64,000 nucleotides of DNA from Moorena bouillonii PNG (GCF_001942495.1 NZ_MKZS01000001.1:3525131-3589130), one strand, 5' to 3'. Numbered from the stretch's first letter, positions 26,955 through 37,307 are shown. Program-made: numbers and translations. Notes: generated by a model not told the origin, from the letters alone.

Positions 26955-27698
26955 AGCAGTAAGAAGCAGTCAGTTATTAGCCATTAGCCATTAGCCATTA
27001 GTCATTAGTCATTAGTCATTAGTATTGCTAGTAAACCTCTTTTTGGTTACAACTTGCTTAAAAAGGGTTCATGATCAAGGCTTAATGACAAAGGGTTAAT
27101 GACTAATTATTTAAACTTCCACCTACTTGAGATTTCACATACTTTAGTGGTGGGAGGGAGAGTCATAAATCGAGTAACAATAGCTGACTTATCCCGCCTA
27201 CTTTAGTGGCGTGATAAGTCAACTTCACCGTTATTTAATTGAAATTAATTAGACAACGTTAGACAACGTTAGACAAAAACCCCCTTGGACTTTCATCCTG
27301 GTAAGAATCCCACGCTGACCTTTAGGTGACATACTCCTACACTGACTGTTACTGGCAGTGCCAGACGCTACGGGAACGATTTCAGTGTAGGCTTCTTGCC
27401 AACTCCACCCAACGGTTAGGATACAAGGCCGTAGGCCACGCGGGGCGCGTTCGGCAAGCTTTATTAACGACACGGGATGCCCCTCCGCACCGGAACAATA
27501 CAAAAGGTTCTTTTTTTTTAATTAGTAGGTGGCGGTTAGCTCTTAATTTATTTCCCTACTACTTCCATTATAGACGATTATAGACGATAGCAAAGTATCA
27601 AAGTTCCGCCTCCGCCATTCATCCCACGCCGATCTTGCTCCTAGGTCGCCGTGCGGCTCGAACGATTCGGAAGTGGGGCTTCTGGCGGATGAAGCTAA
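26955..27698. repeat. Gene-free stretch with heptamers and possible transposase remnant
   Basis: Begins with GCCATTA/GTCATTA heptamers (about 26976-27022). From about 27130 to 27690 it has inverted words (CCACCTACTTGAGATTT; GCCTACTTTAGTGGCGTG), three TTAGACAACG copies, and a minus-strand frame at 27249-27503 whose C-terminal part (LTVGWSWQEAYTEIVPVASG) reminds me of degenerate tails of cyanobacterial TnpB-like transposases. That likeness is weak. No intact gene here. Confidence 0.4.
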
Positions 27699-27812
27699 CT
27701 AGTTTCCTGAGCCTTCACGGCTCGCGGTTTGGATATAAAGAATTAGCAGGAAAACCGCAGGCACCAGCACAAACAAAATGCTGGCAACAAACCCTAGATC
27801 GTTAACTTGCAT
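27699..27812 (-). CDS. psbM: Photosystem II protein M
   Basis: 37 residues starting [20 protein letters not shown], followed by [17 protein letters not shown]. This is the PsbM single-helix subunit that sits at the photosystem II dimer interface in the thylakoid membrane. The frame stays open upstream to 27986, but the added residues come from a dispersed repeat (27874-27900) and are not part of the protein. PsbM is normally 33-38 residues, so the ATG at 27812 is certain. Confidence 0.95.
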   Translation of the reverse strand: MQVNDLGFVASILFVLVPAVFLLILYIQTASREGSGN

Positions 27813-28194
27813 GATTATTAGTTCCTCTAAATCGTTTTTAACCCACGCCCTATAGGATACCATTAACACGGCTGTTCGCGAAGCGTCGCCTTCGGCGAAT
27901 CGAAATAGAAGATTGAAATATAAGCCTGGCAAGAGGAAATCCGGCTCATGGTAGATAAGCGGGTTGAAAATCCTGGTGAGATACATTCCATTGTCTTAGC
28001 TTTATTCCCTAGTCCCTACTCCCTACTCCCTGCCCTTTGGGCTACGCTACGGGAACAAACCCAAGAAGAAACCACCTCACCCAATTGATAAATGTTATAA
28101 ACCCTGTTATAAACCCTATGTAAGCTTCTATACAAGGAGTGGGAATTCAACTGACAATCTCTCGCCAGCTAGCCCTTAAAATCTCTTGCTATGG
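27813..28194. repeat. Spacer between psbM and ferredoxin with dispersed repeat
   Basis: Contains GTTCGCGAAGCGTCGCCTTCGGCGAAT (27874-27900; the internal hairpin is TTCGC...GCGAA), which recurs inside the tolC-like gene at 30397-30423, and CCCTACT heptamers near 28007-28030. The psbM promoter must lie here, but I cannot place it. Confidence 0.65.
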
Positions 28195-28524
28195 TTAGAT
28201 GGCAGCAGATGGGGATTTGCTCTTCAGGGTTGGTTTAGTTTTAACACTCACCGGTCCATTCACCAAGACTTGACAGGCTAATCGGTAAGTATCTGGCTTT
28301 TTCTTTAGTTTCCGATTTTCCACCTCAGTTCTAGGGGATAAATTTTCTATCCCTGCCACAATTTCCACAATACAGGTACCACATTGACCATAGCCGCCAC
28401 AGTTCACCAGTTTGCCCCGAAACGTGTAGAGATCTATGCGATTTTGCAGCATTTTCTCTCGTAAGTTCGCTCCATTGGCAGCAATGACTTCTTGGTCTTC
28501 CTTGACAAATTTGATATTAGCCAT
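28195..28524 (-). CDS. 2Fe-2S ferredoxin (C-x5-C spacing)
   Basis: 109 residues from the ATG at 28524 ([14 protein letters not shown]); an in-frame upstream start at 28536 adds four residues. The cluster motif is [10 protein letters not shown] (about 38-47, C-x5-C-x2-C) with the fourth cysteine in YRLACQ (about 84). This spacing differs from photosynthetic PetF (C-x4-C-x2-C) and is closer to the adrenodoxin-type spacing. The C-terminus is a Lys/Ser-rich extension. It probably carries electrons to a specialised acceptor and not to photosynthetic FNR. Codirectional with psbM, but 380 bases apart. Confidence 0.88.
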   Translation of the reverse strand: MANIKFVKEDQEVIAANGANLREKMLQNRIDLYTFRGKLVNCGGYGQCGTCIVEIVAGIENLSPRTEVENRKLKKKPDTYRLACQVLVNGPVSVKTKPTLKSKSPSAAI

Positions 28525-28919
28525 GATTTGTCCCAAGTCTGATCTTATTTTCTGATAGTATTTCTATTTTATTAAGGAATGTTAAAAAAATAAGCATCCC
28601 TGGTTAATGGTTCATGGCTAAGTTGGCCATAAACCATTAACCTTAAACCAGATGAGGTACTCTGTCAATTGAGTTGTGAGAGTTAGGGCATGGTTAATGG
28701 TATTAGATGTTAAAGGTTAGTCCTTAATGGCTAATACCTAAGGTCTAATACTTAGGCTCTCATACCTAAGGTCTAATACTTAGGCTCTCATACCTAAGGT
28801 CTAATACTTAGGCTCTCATACCTAAGGTCTAATACCTAGTGCCTAATCCTTAGGATCTAATACCTAGTGTCTAATTGGGAGGAGTCTAGTTTACCCCTTC
28901 ATTCAATTTTGATGGAATA
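28525..28919. repeat. 28-base tandem repeat block
   Basis: A 28-base unit containing GGTCTAATACTTAGGCTCTC is repeated three full times plus partial copies (about 28733-28838), with related words TAATACCTAGTG after it. It lies downstream of the tolC-like gene and upstream of the ferredoxin gene on the same strand. No gene. Confidence 0.75.
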
Positions 28920-30791
28920 CTACGGAATATCAGTAACTTTACTGTCTGGTAGATTACTCACTGCCCGTTGCAAGTTGGCCAAAGCGCGGTTGTAGCCCAG
29001 AATTGCAGTAAGTTGGTTAATCCTAGCCCGGGTAAGGGCAGTTTGCTGGTTAATTACGTCGGTTTGGGTACCAACCCCTGCCTGAAATCGTAACCGAGCT
29101 AGCCGGAGACTCTCTTCTGCTACTTCTAGGGCAAAGGATGCGGTTTCAATACTCTCTTCATTGGAGTTTAATTGAGAATAAGCTTGTTCGATCTCAAAGC
29201 GTATTTGATCCCGTTGGTTAGCAAAACTGCTTTCAGCTACGGCAACATCAATATCTTCCTGCTTTGCTCTGGCCATGGCTGCTCCGCCATCAAAGAAATT
29301 CCACTGGAATTGTGCCCCTACCGAGTAACCATCACCAAAACCCAAAGTATCATTTAAGTCATCCAATAGGTCGATTTGACCAAATACACTCAACTGGGGC
29401 CTGACCGCAGCCAGAGCAATGGTGCGCTGTTCCTTGTTGATCTTTCGTTGTACCAGTTGCTGTTCTAACTCAGATCGGTTTTTATAAGACAGGATCAGGC
29501 TCTGTTCTAGAGATAAATCCCAACTTCCAGCAATTTCGATGGGATCGGCTGCGGTAATTTCTGCGGATTGAGATAAGTTTAATAACTCCGCCAGCTGACG
29601 TCGGGCTATACGTTGGTCACTCAGAGCGTTGGTCAACCCTTGAGAGTCATTGGCTAGCTCAACCTGCTGTTGCAAGACCTCAAATCGGGTTCCTAAACCA
29701 GCTTGTTCCAGTAACTCGGTATCCCGTAGAATCTGAGCGGATTCGGTGACTGCCGCTTGGGAAATCTCAACTCGAGCATCAGCTTCTTGCAAATTGTAAT
29801 AGGCAAGGGTGACCTGAAGTCGAATCTCTTCAGAGAGGCGTTCTACCTCCAGCTGCTGTAAGTTTAGCTGTTCCTCAGCTAGACGGACTTGTGCTGGTCG
29901 TTGCCCACCAGTGTATAGGTTATAATTTAAACTTAGGGTTGCAGTGAAACTTCCTGACGGCCCAGGGTTTGGCGTACGCTGAGCTGGTGGCACAGTCTCT
30001 TGACCTTGAGCGTCACGTGTTGCCTGAGCACTTATCTGGCCTCTTGCACCCTGTCCATAATCAATTCGTGCACTTGTTGACAAACTGGGATACCAAGCAG
30101 TTAAGGCTTCTTGAAGAACAAACTGATTACGTTCCAAGTTCAGTTGCGCTTGCTGTAATTCCTGATTATTACGCTTTGCCAATTCTATGGTCTGTTGGAG
30201 GGTAATTGGCTGTGTGACATCTATCTGCACTTCCTGGCTTTGGGTGGGAAATGATAACGGATTGGGGTCAGGATCAAGAAACTCTGGCGCTGAGGTTCCA
30301 GAGGTTCCTGAGCTTCCAGAGGTTTGTGACATTAACTCAGGGTTTTCCTCTGTGGCAGATTCAACTACCGTATCCTCACCAACGTCTACGGATTCCGTTC
30401 GCGAAGCGTCGCCTTCGGCGAATGGCGCTGCCAGCTCAGCCACAGCAGGAATCGACTCCTCTTGGTTTGCCTGATCACTAGGCAGGATGGTTTGATCAAT
30501 AATTTCTTGGACTAATTCTGCTTCTGAAGGTGAGGAATCTACAGAGGAAATAGACTCCTGTTGCTCTGGTTGCTTGGGAGCTGGGGTAGTGTTATTGATG
30601 ACTTCTACCACTAGCTCCCCTAGCTCTGGGTTTGGGGCTGCTTCTGTTAAGGATTCTTGGTTAGGTGTAGCTACTGAGTTATTCTGAGGCTTAGTAAGTG
30701 ATGGTAAATCTTCTGAGGCTCCGGATTCCATGCCGCTCAAGGCAATTGCCGTCCCCACACCTACAGCTAATATATAACGAAAAGTTGGCAT
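28920..30791 (-). CDS. TolC-family outer membrane efflux/secretion protein
   Basis: 623 residues: signal peptide (RYILAVGVGTAIALSG, about 5-20), a long acidic Glu/Ser/Pro linker (about 22-185), then the OEP region (about 190-615) with the duplicated helical barrel. Typical are LQQTIELAKRNNQELQQAQL near 198-217, RIDYGQGARG-type strands, and the second-half repeat ending ARLRFQAGVGTQTDVINQQT. TolC proteins form trimeric channels through the outer membrane for type I secretion or multidrug efflux. Oddity: in the linker, [10 protein letters not shown] (about 123-132) is encoded by a dispersed repeat also found near psbM. No membrane-fusion or ABC gene is adjacent. Confidence 0.9.
   Translation of the reverse strand: MPTFRYILAVGVGTAIALSGMESGASEDLPSLTKPQNNSVATPNQESLTEAAPNPELGELVVEVINNTTPAPKQPEQQESISSVDSSPSEAELVQEIIDQTILPSDQANQEESIPAVAELAAPFAEGDASRTESVDVGEDTVVESATEENPELMSQTSGSSGTSGTSAPEFLDPDPNPLSFPTQSQEVQIDVTQPITLQQTIELAKRNNQELQQAQLNLERNQFVLQEALTAWYPSLSTSARIDYGQGARGQISAQATRDAQGQETVPPAQRTPNPGPSGSFTATLSLNYNLYTGGQRPAQVRLAEEQLNLQQLEVERLSEEIRLQVTLAYYNLQEADARVEISQAAVTESAQILRDTELLEQAGLGTRFEVLQQQVELANDSQGLTNALSDQRIARRQLAELLNLSQSAEITAADPIEIAGSWDLSLEQSLILSYKNRSELEQQLVQRKINKEQRTIALAAVRPQLSVFGQIDLLDDLNDTLGFGDGYSVGAQFQWNFFDGGAAMARAKQEDIDVAVAESSFANQRDQIRFEIEQAYSQLNSNEESIETASFALEVAEESLRLARLRFQAGVGTQTDVINQQTALTRARINQLTAILGYNRALANLQRAVSNLPDSKVTDIP
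30397..30423. repeat. Dispersed 27-base palindromic repeat in frame in the tolC-like gene
   Basis: Identical over 27 bases to 27874-27900. It adds nine codons to the acidic linker, and the frame is kept. Its centre is the short hairpin CGAAGCGTCGCCTTCG. Confidence 0.8.
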
Positions 30792-32224
30792 AGATTTTAC
30801 AGTTGATTTTAGTCTTAGCAGAACTACTTCTCTTGCTCAATTTAGCAACCAATGGCAGGATAATGGCTTGCTATTGGGTTTAGCAAAGGAATATTCCCGG
30901 TTTGCATATCTAAATCAGGATTGAGCCTCAAATTGCCATTTTTTATAGGAGTTGCTCTTTAACAAGACTTTATTATAGTGGGCAATGGCTTCACAGTATC
31001 CTCATATTGGCAATTTTCTGTTGCAGGGAGAAAAGTGACTAGATGCGTTCGCTTTTAGCGGAAGCTTCGCTTCATCGCTTTTAGCAGAAGCTTCGCTTCA
31101 TCGCATAACCCCTATCTCACACATTTAAATTGTGAATAGGGGCTGATGGGGAGATGGGGAGATGGGGAGATGGGGAGATGGGGAGATGGGGTGCATCTGA
31201 TATTTGTAAAAAAGAAGGGGAAGTGTGGGGAGTGTGGCAAGTGTGGCAAGTGTGGCAAGTGTCGGGCACTGGCGTGGGAATTTGCGCGGTAATTTTCCCC
31301 TAATTGCATGGATTGAGATGCAGCCATTCTCTAGTCTACGTCAGTGCGCTCAATTACGATAACATTATTCTTTTTTTACCTTAGGTTAGATTGGGGTAAG
31401 GTTTAACCGCCGGACAAGTTTTCCAGCCTGCCACAATACCAAAGCATTATTTCTGTTTTTGTCAAGATTACTTTATGTTCAGGGTTAGTTGTGTTCCAAG
31501 GTTTTTGCGTTCGCATAAGCGCGGAAGCTGAGGCCGTTGGCCACGCTACGCGTTCGCGTAGCGTCGGCTTTGCCGAAACGCTTCATACCGTAGCGGCTCG
31601 TACCGAGCATCGCATTCTTTTGTTTACTATCTATTAATACTTTCTATTAATCATTAACAAATAAACAAAAATCTGTATGACTAAGGTGTATGGCTAAGGA
31701 TTGACAGTGGGATAACCTTTTTTAAATAAAAAAGGCGTTAGTAATCTAGCCAGAGACCTTCCGCTATTCAAAACACCTAATTTAAAATAAGCAGACATAA
31801 AATTTATTAACCTATGCCGCAAAAAAACCTCAATAAAAAAAAATTAAATACTTACTTTTATTGATTGCGTTGATATTATTTACAATAATAGATGATTATT
31901 GGTTATAGTTTGTTAGGTATTTATAGGAGCTGTTAACTATTTCCTAAAAATCCATACTTTTTCGGTTCCCAGATCCGCTGTTCCCAGATCCGCTGTTCCC
32001 AGATCCGCTGTTCCCTGTTTATACACTTTATTGATGATCGCCTAACTTTGTATATTTTTAATTTATAGTTTTTTTCTAGTTCAGATTAGATAAATTAGTC
32101 AGGAAATTAAGAGCACCACTGACTCATAAATAATGATAAAACTCTGAACTATATATTCTGAAGCACTCTGACGTTAATCGTAATTATAATGTGGATCAAC
32201 CTAGGAATTATTACAAGCGATTAA
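30792..32224. repeat. 1.4-kb gene-free repeat region
   Basis: Contains two copies of GCTTTTAGCGGAAGCTTCGC-type sequence (31044-31105, inverted copies at 40937-41045), a GATGGGGA octamer array (31145-31192), AGTGTGGCA repeats (about 31227-31262), a GC-rich cluster of GTTCGCGTAGCG/GGCCACGCTACG units (31505-31615), and three 15-base copies of GTTCCCAGATCCGCT (31965-32009). The tolC-like promoter should lie near 30792-31000. A frame at 31112-31327 is made of repeats and rejected. Confidence 0.75.
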
Positions 32225-33286
32225 TCACAAAAAATCTTGTAAAAGTGAATTATCTTTGAGAATTTTTATCGCTTGTTTTATGTCCTGGGTACGGTCTTTT
32301 TTTGCAATTAACGTAGCATTGCGATCGCGTACCACCAGCACATCGTCTAAACCAATAGTAACAATCACCTCATCATCACTACTGGAGTAGACAATTGCTC
32401 CTTGAGTATCCAGTTCCACATGATTAGCCATTGCTACATTTTTAGCATCGCCATTATGCAGGCGTTCTAAAGCATTCCAATCTCCCAAATCATCCCAACC
32501 AAAGGAAGCTGGTAAAACATAAGCTAGCTGTGTTTTTTCCATCAAAGCGTAGTCAATACTTTTCTTCTCTAGCTCAGCATAAGCCGCCACACCTTTTTCT
32601 TCTAAAGGGGCAATAATTTCTGGTGCATGGGTGCGCAATTCATCTAAAACTACCCCAGCCCGGAAAATGAACATTCCACTGTTCCAGCTGAATCGACCAG
32701 TAGACAAAAATTCCTCAGCGGTCTCTTGGTTAGGCTTTTCGGTGAACCGACTGACCTGATACACTGGCAATCCCTCAAACGTGCCAGTCTTATCACCTTG
32801 CTCAATGTAACCGTAGCCTGTAGAAGGGTATTGGGGGGTGATGCCTAAGGTTACAATCGATGACTCAGCGGCAGCCAATTGAGCAGCCGCCTTGATAGTT
32901 TGCTGAAACCCTTGCTCATCTTCAATCCAGTGGTCAGCAGGGAAAAAGCCCACTACCGCATCTTCTCCGTAAGCCTTAGCAATCTCTAGAGTTGCCCAAG
33001 CAACCGCTGGTGCTGTATCCCGTCCTTCTGGTTCCGCTAATAGATGCTTCTGGGGTAATGATGGTAGTTGTTGAGTCACTCCCTCAGCTAACATAGCAGA
33101 AGTAATCACCCACAAGTGTTCTGGCCCGACCGTCAGCTTACTCAATCGGTCAGCCGTTGCCTGCAAAAGACTCTTGCCACTACCATCCAAACATAAAAAC
33201 TGCTTGGGTCGGTGCTTACGGCTCAACGGCCAAAACCGTTCTCCTTTGCCACCAGCAAGAATCACAGGGATGAGAGAGTTATCCAT
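32225..33286 (-). CDS. manC: Mannose-1-phosphate guanylyltransferase
   Basis: 353 residues, nucleotidyltransferase domain only, so of the shorter type without the isomerase module. The N-terminus VILAGGKGERFWPLSRKHRPKQF has the GGxGxRxxPLS signature that binds GTP and the K of RPKQF. Later GFFPADHWI and RFTEKPNQETAEEFL, and WNSGMFIFRA, fit the family. It makes GDP-mannose for glycans and lipopolysaccharide or exopolysaccharide. Divergent from the LCP-type gene at 33955, which also acts on envelope polymers; the link is plausible but inferred. Start ATG at 33286. Symbol is by function and not by operon context. Confidence 0.9.
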   Translation of the reverse strand: MDNSLIPVILAGGKGERFWPLSRKHRPKQFLCLDGSGKSLLQATADRLSKLTVGPEHLWVITSAMLAEGVTQQLPSLPQKHLLAEPEGRDTAPAVAWATLEIAKAYGEDAVVGFFPADHWIEDEQGFQQTIKAAAQLAAAESSIVTLGITPQYPSTGYGYIEQGDKTGTFEGLPVYQVSRFTEKPNQETAEEFLSTGRFSWNSGMFIFRAGVVLDELRTHAPEIIAPLEEKGVAAYAELEKKSIDYALMEKTQLAYVLPASFGWDDLGDWNALERLHNGDAKNVAMANHVELDTQGAIVYSSSDDEVIVTIGLDDVLVVRDRNATLIAKKDRTQDIKQAIKILKDNSLLQDFL

Positions 33287-33954
33287 GATGTAGCCTTAAC
33301 TGTAGTTTTCTGCTACATACTAACCTCACTTTCCCTGATTCAGCTGCTATTGGCTGTAGATTATGAAAAATGGTTAAAGTACTTCTTTAGCCATTACATT
33401 AGTTCTTACATTAGTCCTTAAATTAGTCATTTGTCCACCAATTCCTTCATCCCTGTTCAGGGATTGCTGTTGTGCATTGATCACAAAGGACTAATCACTC
33501 ATTGATGTTCCTAAAAGCGCTTTCCCCAGGAGCTTTAGCCGTGGGTAGCCAAAGCGCTTTTTTCAATTAAGCCACTTTGAAGGTAGGCACAATGGTTTAT
33601 TGGCTTTGACTTATAGACTTATAGACTTATAGGCAAAGAACGTAAGCATTCAGCCGTCAGCCGTCAGCTAAAAGCTCACGCTACTTGAGGTGCCGTCAGC
33701 CGTGAGCTAAAAGCTCACGCTACTTGAGGTGCCGTCAGCATTCAGCTGACGTAACAAAGATTAAACGAATGCTTACTTGTTTTATTTAAAAGCTCAGAGC
33801 TGATAGCTCAGAGCTGATAGCTCAGAGCTGATAGCTGAATGCTTACCAAAGAAGAATATCTTAAACTGTACCCACAGGCTACAGTTTAATTGGATAGCCA
33901 ACTATAGGCTTGGAACTTGAATCCTTTAACAGTCATCACAATTCATAGGTAGAT
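33287..33954. repeat. Divergent intergenic region with palindromic repeats
   Basis: Contains AAAGCGCTTT words at about 33513-33522 and 33551-33560 around a short spacer followed by a T run, two direct copies of a unit with GCTCACGCTACTTGAGGTGC (about 33673-33732), and AGCTCAGAGCTGAT 14-mers (about 33789-33838). Promoters for the two divergent genes are expected but not assignable. Confidence 0.65.
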
Positions 33955-35394
33955 TTGGATACAGGTGTGATTAATAATGCCTCAGCTTCAACACCCCAAC
34001 CATCACCCCAAGAGGGTGATACAGGAGTTTCCTACTCTCAGCTTGACCTGACTACAGACCTAGACGCTTCTGTGTCTGGATTAAGATTAACCTTTGCCCC
34101 CTATTTGCGGTGGGTATTCTGGAGTAGCGCTTTTGTCCTGACAGCAGTTATTTCTGCGGCTTTGGGAGCTACCTTAGCCCTAGTTACCCCATTGTCGCCC
34201 CTGATTAAATCCCATTCTCAACCCGAAAAGGCTAAAATCCCCCAGAATCAACCAGCCGCTTCTGAGCACAAGTCTTGGCGTAAAAGCTTTCCCTACAACC
34301 TGTCACGACCGGTGAATATCCTGGTGATGGGCATAGACCGAGTCCCAGATGCGTTGCCAGGTTCCCCAGAGGTTTTTGGTGGTCGCAGTGATACCCTATT
34401 GCTGTTGCGCTTAGACCCCAAGGACCACTCCGTGAATATGCTTTCAATTCCACGGGATACGAGAATAGAAATTCCCGGTGTTGGGATAGTTAAAATTAAC
34501 GATGCCAATGTCAAAGGTGGATCTACCTTAACCGCAGAAGTGGTTAGCCGTACCTTAAATGATGTGCCAATTGATAGGTATGTGCGCATTACCACTGATG
34601 CATTTCGGGAACTTGTGGACTTGGTCGGTGGGCTGGAAGTCTTTGTGCCTGAGAGGATGGAATATGTAGATCTCACTCAGAAACTGGAAATTGATTTAGA
34701 ACCAGGGTGGCAAACCTTGAATGGAGACCAAGCCGAACAATTTGCTCGATACCGAAAAGACAATGGTGATATTGCTCGGATACAGCGGCAGCAGATCTTA
34801 CTCAAGGCACTGCGCCAGCGTTTAGTTACTCCCAGTGTCGTGCCTCGTTTACCAAAAATCCTGCGAGTGATGCAGCAGTATATTGATACTAATCTTAGCT
34901 TAGAGGAAATCTTGGCACTGGTCGGTTTTGGTCTAGAGGTTGGCAAAGATAATATCAGAATGGTACTCTTGCCCGGTCGATTCAGCAAGGCTGATGAATA
35001 CATTGCCAGTTACTGGCTGATGAATTCACGAGGGCGAGACCGAGTGATGAGTGAGTATTTCGAGCAAGAGCCCAAATACAAGAGTTCATTAAAGCGCCGC
35101 CGTTCACCCCATCGGGTCAGAATTGCAATTCAAAATGCTACCGATGACCCAGAACTTGGTCGCCGTGTTGCCCGGTATTTAGCCAGAAATGACTTCTACA
35201 ATGTCTATTATGTCTCAGATTGGCCTGACCGCTTGTCCCAGACTGAGATTATTGTTCAGCAAGGGGACATAAAAACAGCAGATATTGTCAAAAAAGTCCT
35301 GGGACTAGGTAGAGTAGAAGCATCCTCTACTGGTCATCTCAAATCTGAGCTGACGATTCGAGTCGGTGAAGATTGGTTAGAGAGGGAGTTTTAG
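33955..35394 (+). CDS. LCP (LytR-CpsA-Psr) family protein
   Basis: 479 residues from TTG 33955 with AGGTAG upstream. A cytoplasmic tail (about 1-55) and one helix (about 58-82) are followed by the LCP domain (about 118-310): VNILVMGIDRV, SDTLLLLRLDP, LSIPRDTRIEIPG, KINDANVKGG and the ARYRKDNGDIARIQRQQ segment that supplies pyrophosphate-binding Arg/Asp residues. A LytR_C domain is at the end (about 378-478; VRIAIQNATDDPELGRRVA). LCP enzymes move polyprenyl-linked glycans onto the cell wall. In cyanobacteria this is likely polysaccharide attachment at the envelope. A pentapeptide gene follows 30 bases later on the same strand. Confidence 0.93.
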   Translation: MDTGVINNASASTPQPSPQEGDTGVSYSQLDLTTDLDASVSGLRLTFAPYLRWVFWSSAFVLTAVISAALGATLALVTPLSPLIKSHSQPEKAKIPQNQPAASEHKSWRKSFPYNLSRPVNILVMGIDRVPDALPGSPEVFGGRSDTLLLLRLDPKDHSVNMLSIPRDTRIEIPGVGIVKINDANVKGGSTLTAEVVSRTLNDVPIDRYVRITTDAFRELVDLVGGLEVFVPERMEYVDLTQKLEIDLEPGWQTLNGDQAEQFARYRKDNGDIARIQRQQILLKALRQRLVTPSVVPRLPKILRVMQQYIDTNLSLEEILALVGFGLEVGKDNIRMVLLPGRFSKADEYIASYWLMNSRGRDRVMSEYFEQEPKYKSSLKRRRSPHRVRIAIQNATDDPELGRRVARYLARNDFYNVYYVSDWPDRLSQTEIIVQQGDIKTADIVKKVLGLGRVEASSTGHLKSELTIRVGEDWLEREF

Positions 35395-35424
35395 GCTTTA
35401 AGTTTTAAGGAGTCAGGTTGACAA

Positions 35425-35934
35425 GTGATTAGGGTGATTTGGCGACGCTTATTGGGACTAATTTTAGTTCTGGTTATGGCTTGGCTATGGGTGCTTTTAT
35501 CGGCTACTCCTGCCTATGCTCAGGAGAATACAGTGAATTATTCTCTTACAGATTTGAGTAATCGTGACTTTTCCCATCTGAATTTAGTTGGTGGCGTATT
35601 TGCAGGGGCTGAAATGCGAGGCACAAACTTCCAAGGTGCTGACCTGAGTGGATCTATCTTCACCAAGGCCAATTTATTGAAAGCGAATCTCGAAGGTGCA
35701 AATCTGACCAATTCTTTGGCAGATCGGGTATTTTTAGACCAAGCTATTTTGAGCAATGCTATTTTGACCGATGCAATTATGAATAGCACCAGGTTTTACG
35801 ATGCCGAGATAACTGGTGCTGATTTTACTGATGCCTTGATTGACCGCTATCAGGCTAAACTGATGTGTGAGCGTGCTACGGGGGTAAATCCTGTAACTGG
35901 TATCTCCACACGGTATAGTTTAGGCTGTCCCTAG
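35425..35934 (+). CDS. Secreted pentapeptide-repeat protein
   Basis: 169 residues from GTG 35425. Signal peptide: RRLLGLILVLVMAWLWVLLS with a likely cut near AYAQ (about 32). Pentapeptide repeats of the A(D/N)LxX type follow at about 45-145 (DFSHLNLVGGVF, ADLSGSIFTKANLLKANLEG, ANLTNSLADRVFL, AILTDAIM), then a C-terminal cysteine pair (LMCERAT, LGCP). Such proteins form a right-handed quadrilateral beta helix and in cyanobacteria are often in the thylakoid lumen or periplasm. Its stop overlaps the convergent GDSL gene by 15 bases. Probably cotranscribed with the LCP gene. Confidence 0.88.
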   Translation: MIRVIWRRLLGLILVLVMAWLWVLLSATPAYAQENTVNYSLTDLSNRDFSHLNLVGGVFAGAEMRGTNFQGADLSGSIFTKANLLKANLEGANLTNSLADRVFLDQAILSNAILTDAIMNSTRFYDAEITGADFTDALIDRYQAKLMCERATGVNPVTGISTRYSLGCP

Positions 35935-36630
35935 GCTTAAGGAGTTGAGTTGGGCTAAGGGGTTCCAGAGCAGGATGTCTTGTAATAATTGCTGATAACC
36001 AGCCACATTGGGATGGAGACCATCTGGAGATAGGTGTTGGAAGCACCAATCATAACCACGGGACGTCCATAAATCAAAAACGTCTAGATAGGGAATTTGA
36101 CGCCTCAGACAAGCAAGGCGAGTTGCTTCTTTGTAGTAGTACTGGTCAGCATGAGTGTAGTAAAAACAATCGAGAAAGGGCATTTTCCTTTCATCAACTG
36201 GTACCATGCCCACAAATAGCACTGGACAGAGTTGCTGAGCTAGCTCAAGCAGATTGGCTAGTTCTTCCTGGAAACTCTCAAAATTAGTCAAATTTTTGCC
36301 ATCGGGACGCGCCTTACGGGCTGAATCGTTAACGCCCACCGATAAAATAATGGCATCTGGTACACGGTTTCTGAGTTCACCACGACTGCGAAATTCATGC
36401 TCTAGTCGCTTGTGGACTTGGGTAACCCCATCACCCCGAACTCCTAAATTGTAGAGTACATGACCAGGACTATCGGGTAACATCCACTGACGTCGCAGTC
36501 GCTCTACCCAGCCGCCACCTTCTGGGTCTCCAAATCCATAGATCAGACTATCTCCGAGGACAACGAACTTCAGGGGAGTTATTTGGCGCTGATGGAATGA
36601 CTCAAAGCTAGGAGCGGCAAGTGTTTGCAT
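35920..36630 (-). CDS. SGNH/GDSL hydrolase
   Basis: 236 residues from the ATG at 36630 (a TTG two codons upstream is possible). Block I is VVLGDSLIYGFG (about 25-36) with nucleophile Ser; block II holds YNLGVRGDGV (Gly); block III IILSVGVNDSARK (Asn); block V SPDGLHPNVAGYQ with the Asp-His pair. This is a complete SGNH catalytic set, so an active esterase or lipase is likely; substrate unknown. Cytoplasmic by sequence, with no signal peptide. It ends 15 bases inside the pentapeptide gene from the opposite strand. Confidence 0.9.
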   Translation of the reverse strand: MQTLAAPSFESFHQRQITPLKFVVLGDSLIYGFGDPEGGGWVERLRRQWMLPDSPGHVLYNLGVRGDGVTQVHKRLEHEFRSRGELRNRVPDAIILSVGVNDSARKARPDGKNLTNFESFQEELANLLELAQQLCPVLFVGMVPVDERKMPFLDCFYYTHADQYYYKEATRLACLRRQIPYLDVFDLWTSRGYDWCFQHLSPDGLHPNVAGYQQLLQDILLWNPLAQLNSLSLGTA

Positions 36631-37307
36631 AGACAAGATTTATTTGGTCAGATAATTGTTAACAACTCGACACACTCAAGATAGCTTAGCAATGGTATGA
36701 TCTTTTGTATATGTAAAAGGTAAATGTACCACAGGAGTAAATCAAGGTACTCTCACCCCTAAGGTCGCCCATGGATGCGATCGCATCCAAGCGATACTAT
36801 TTAGAGATACCATGTAAAGACTCCATTTACACAGAAATTACCCATTGCCCCCTAGAGGTCTCTTGCCTTGGGAAACTTTACTCAGTAGTAACTCCCTGAG
36901 CAAGGAGGGTTAAGGGGTGAAAACCAACTAAACTCCGTAAGTCCTATTACAGATGGCATTTATACATAATCCGATTTACAGATGACCCCATTTACACATA
37001 AGTAGGCTGGGATAGTTTGGTAGAACTTCCCAGCCTTGGTTAGATATATAGTTTCGGTATAGTTAGTAGATTCGGTATAGATAGTACAAATTGACTGTTC
37101 TTTCTTATTATTGTCATAGATACCAAGCAATGTAAGTAGAAATCCCCCAACTTCACAAATTCTTTCACTTTTTGATGGTATATTATTAACCTCAAGAAAA
37201 CTTTTGTGACTTGTATCAAGGGTAACCCCTAGTTGAGAAGTCAAGTATGCTAGGCTAGAGGGGGCGATACTGATTTTAAGCAGAAATAGCAATACCTGAT
37301 AAATCTT
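36631..37307. other. Gene-free stretch before rpoZ
   Basis: About 680 bases with no supported gene. A minus-strand frame at 36960-37352 overlaps the rpoZ start and looks random. It includes one HIP1 octamer near 36778 and direct ATTTACA words near 36960-37000. The rpoZ promoter is expected in the last 100 bases. Confidence 0.55.

Noticed and set aside
27813-27986. N-terminal extension of psbM
   Set aside because: Encoded partly by a dispersed repeat; PsbM is complete from the ATG at 27812.
31112-31327. 71-codon minus-strand frame with HLPHLPHSP
   Set aside because: Derived from tandem GATGGGGA and AGTGTGGCA repeats.
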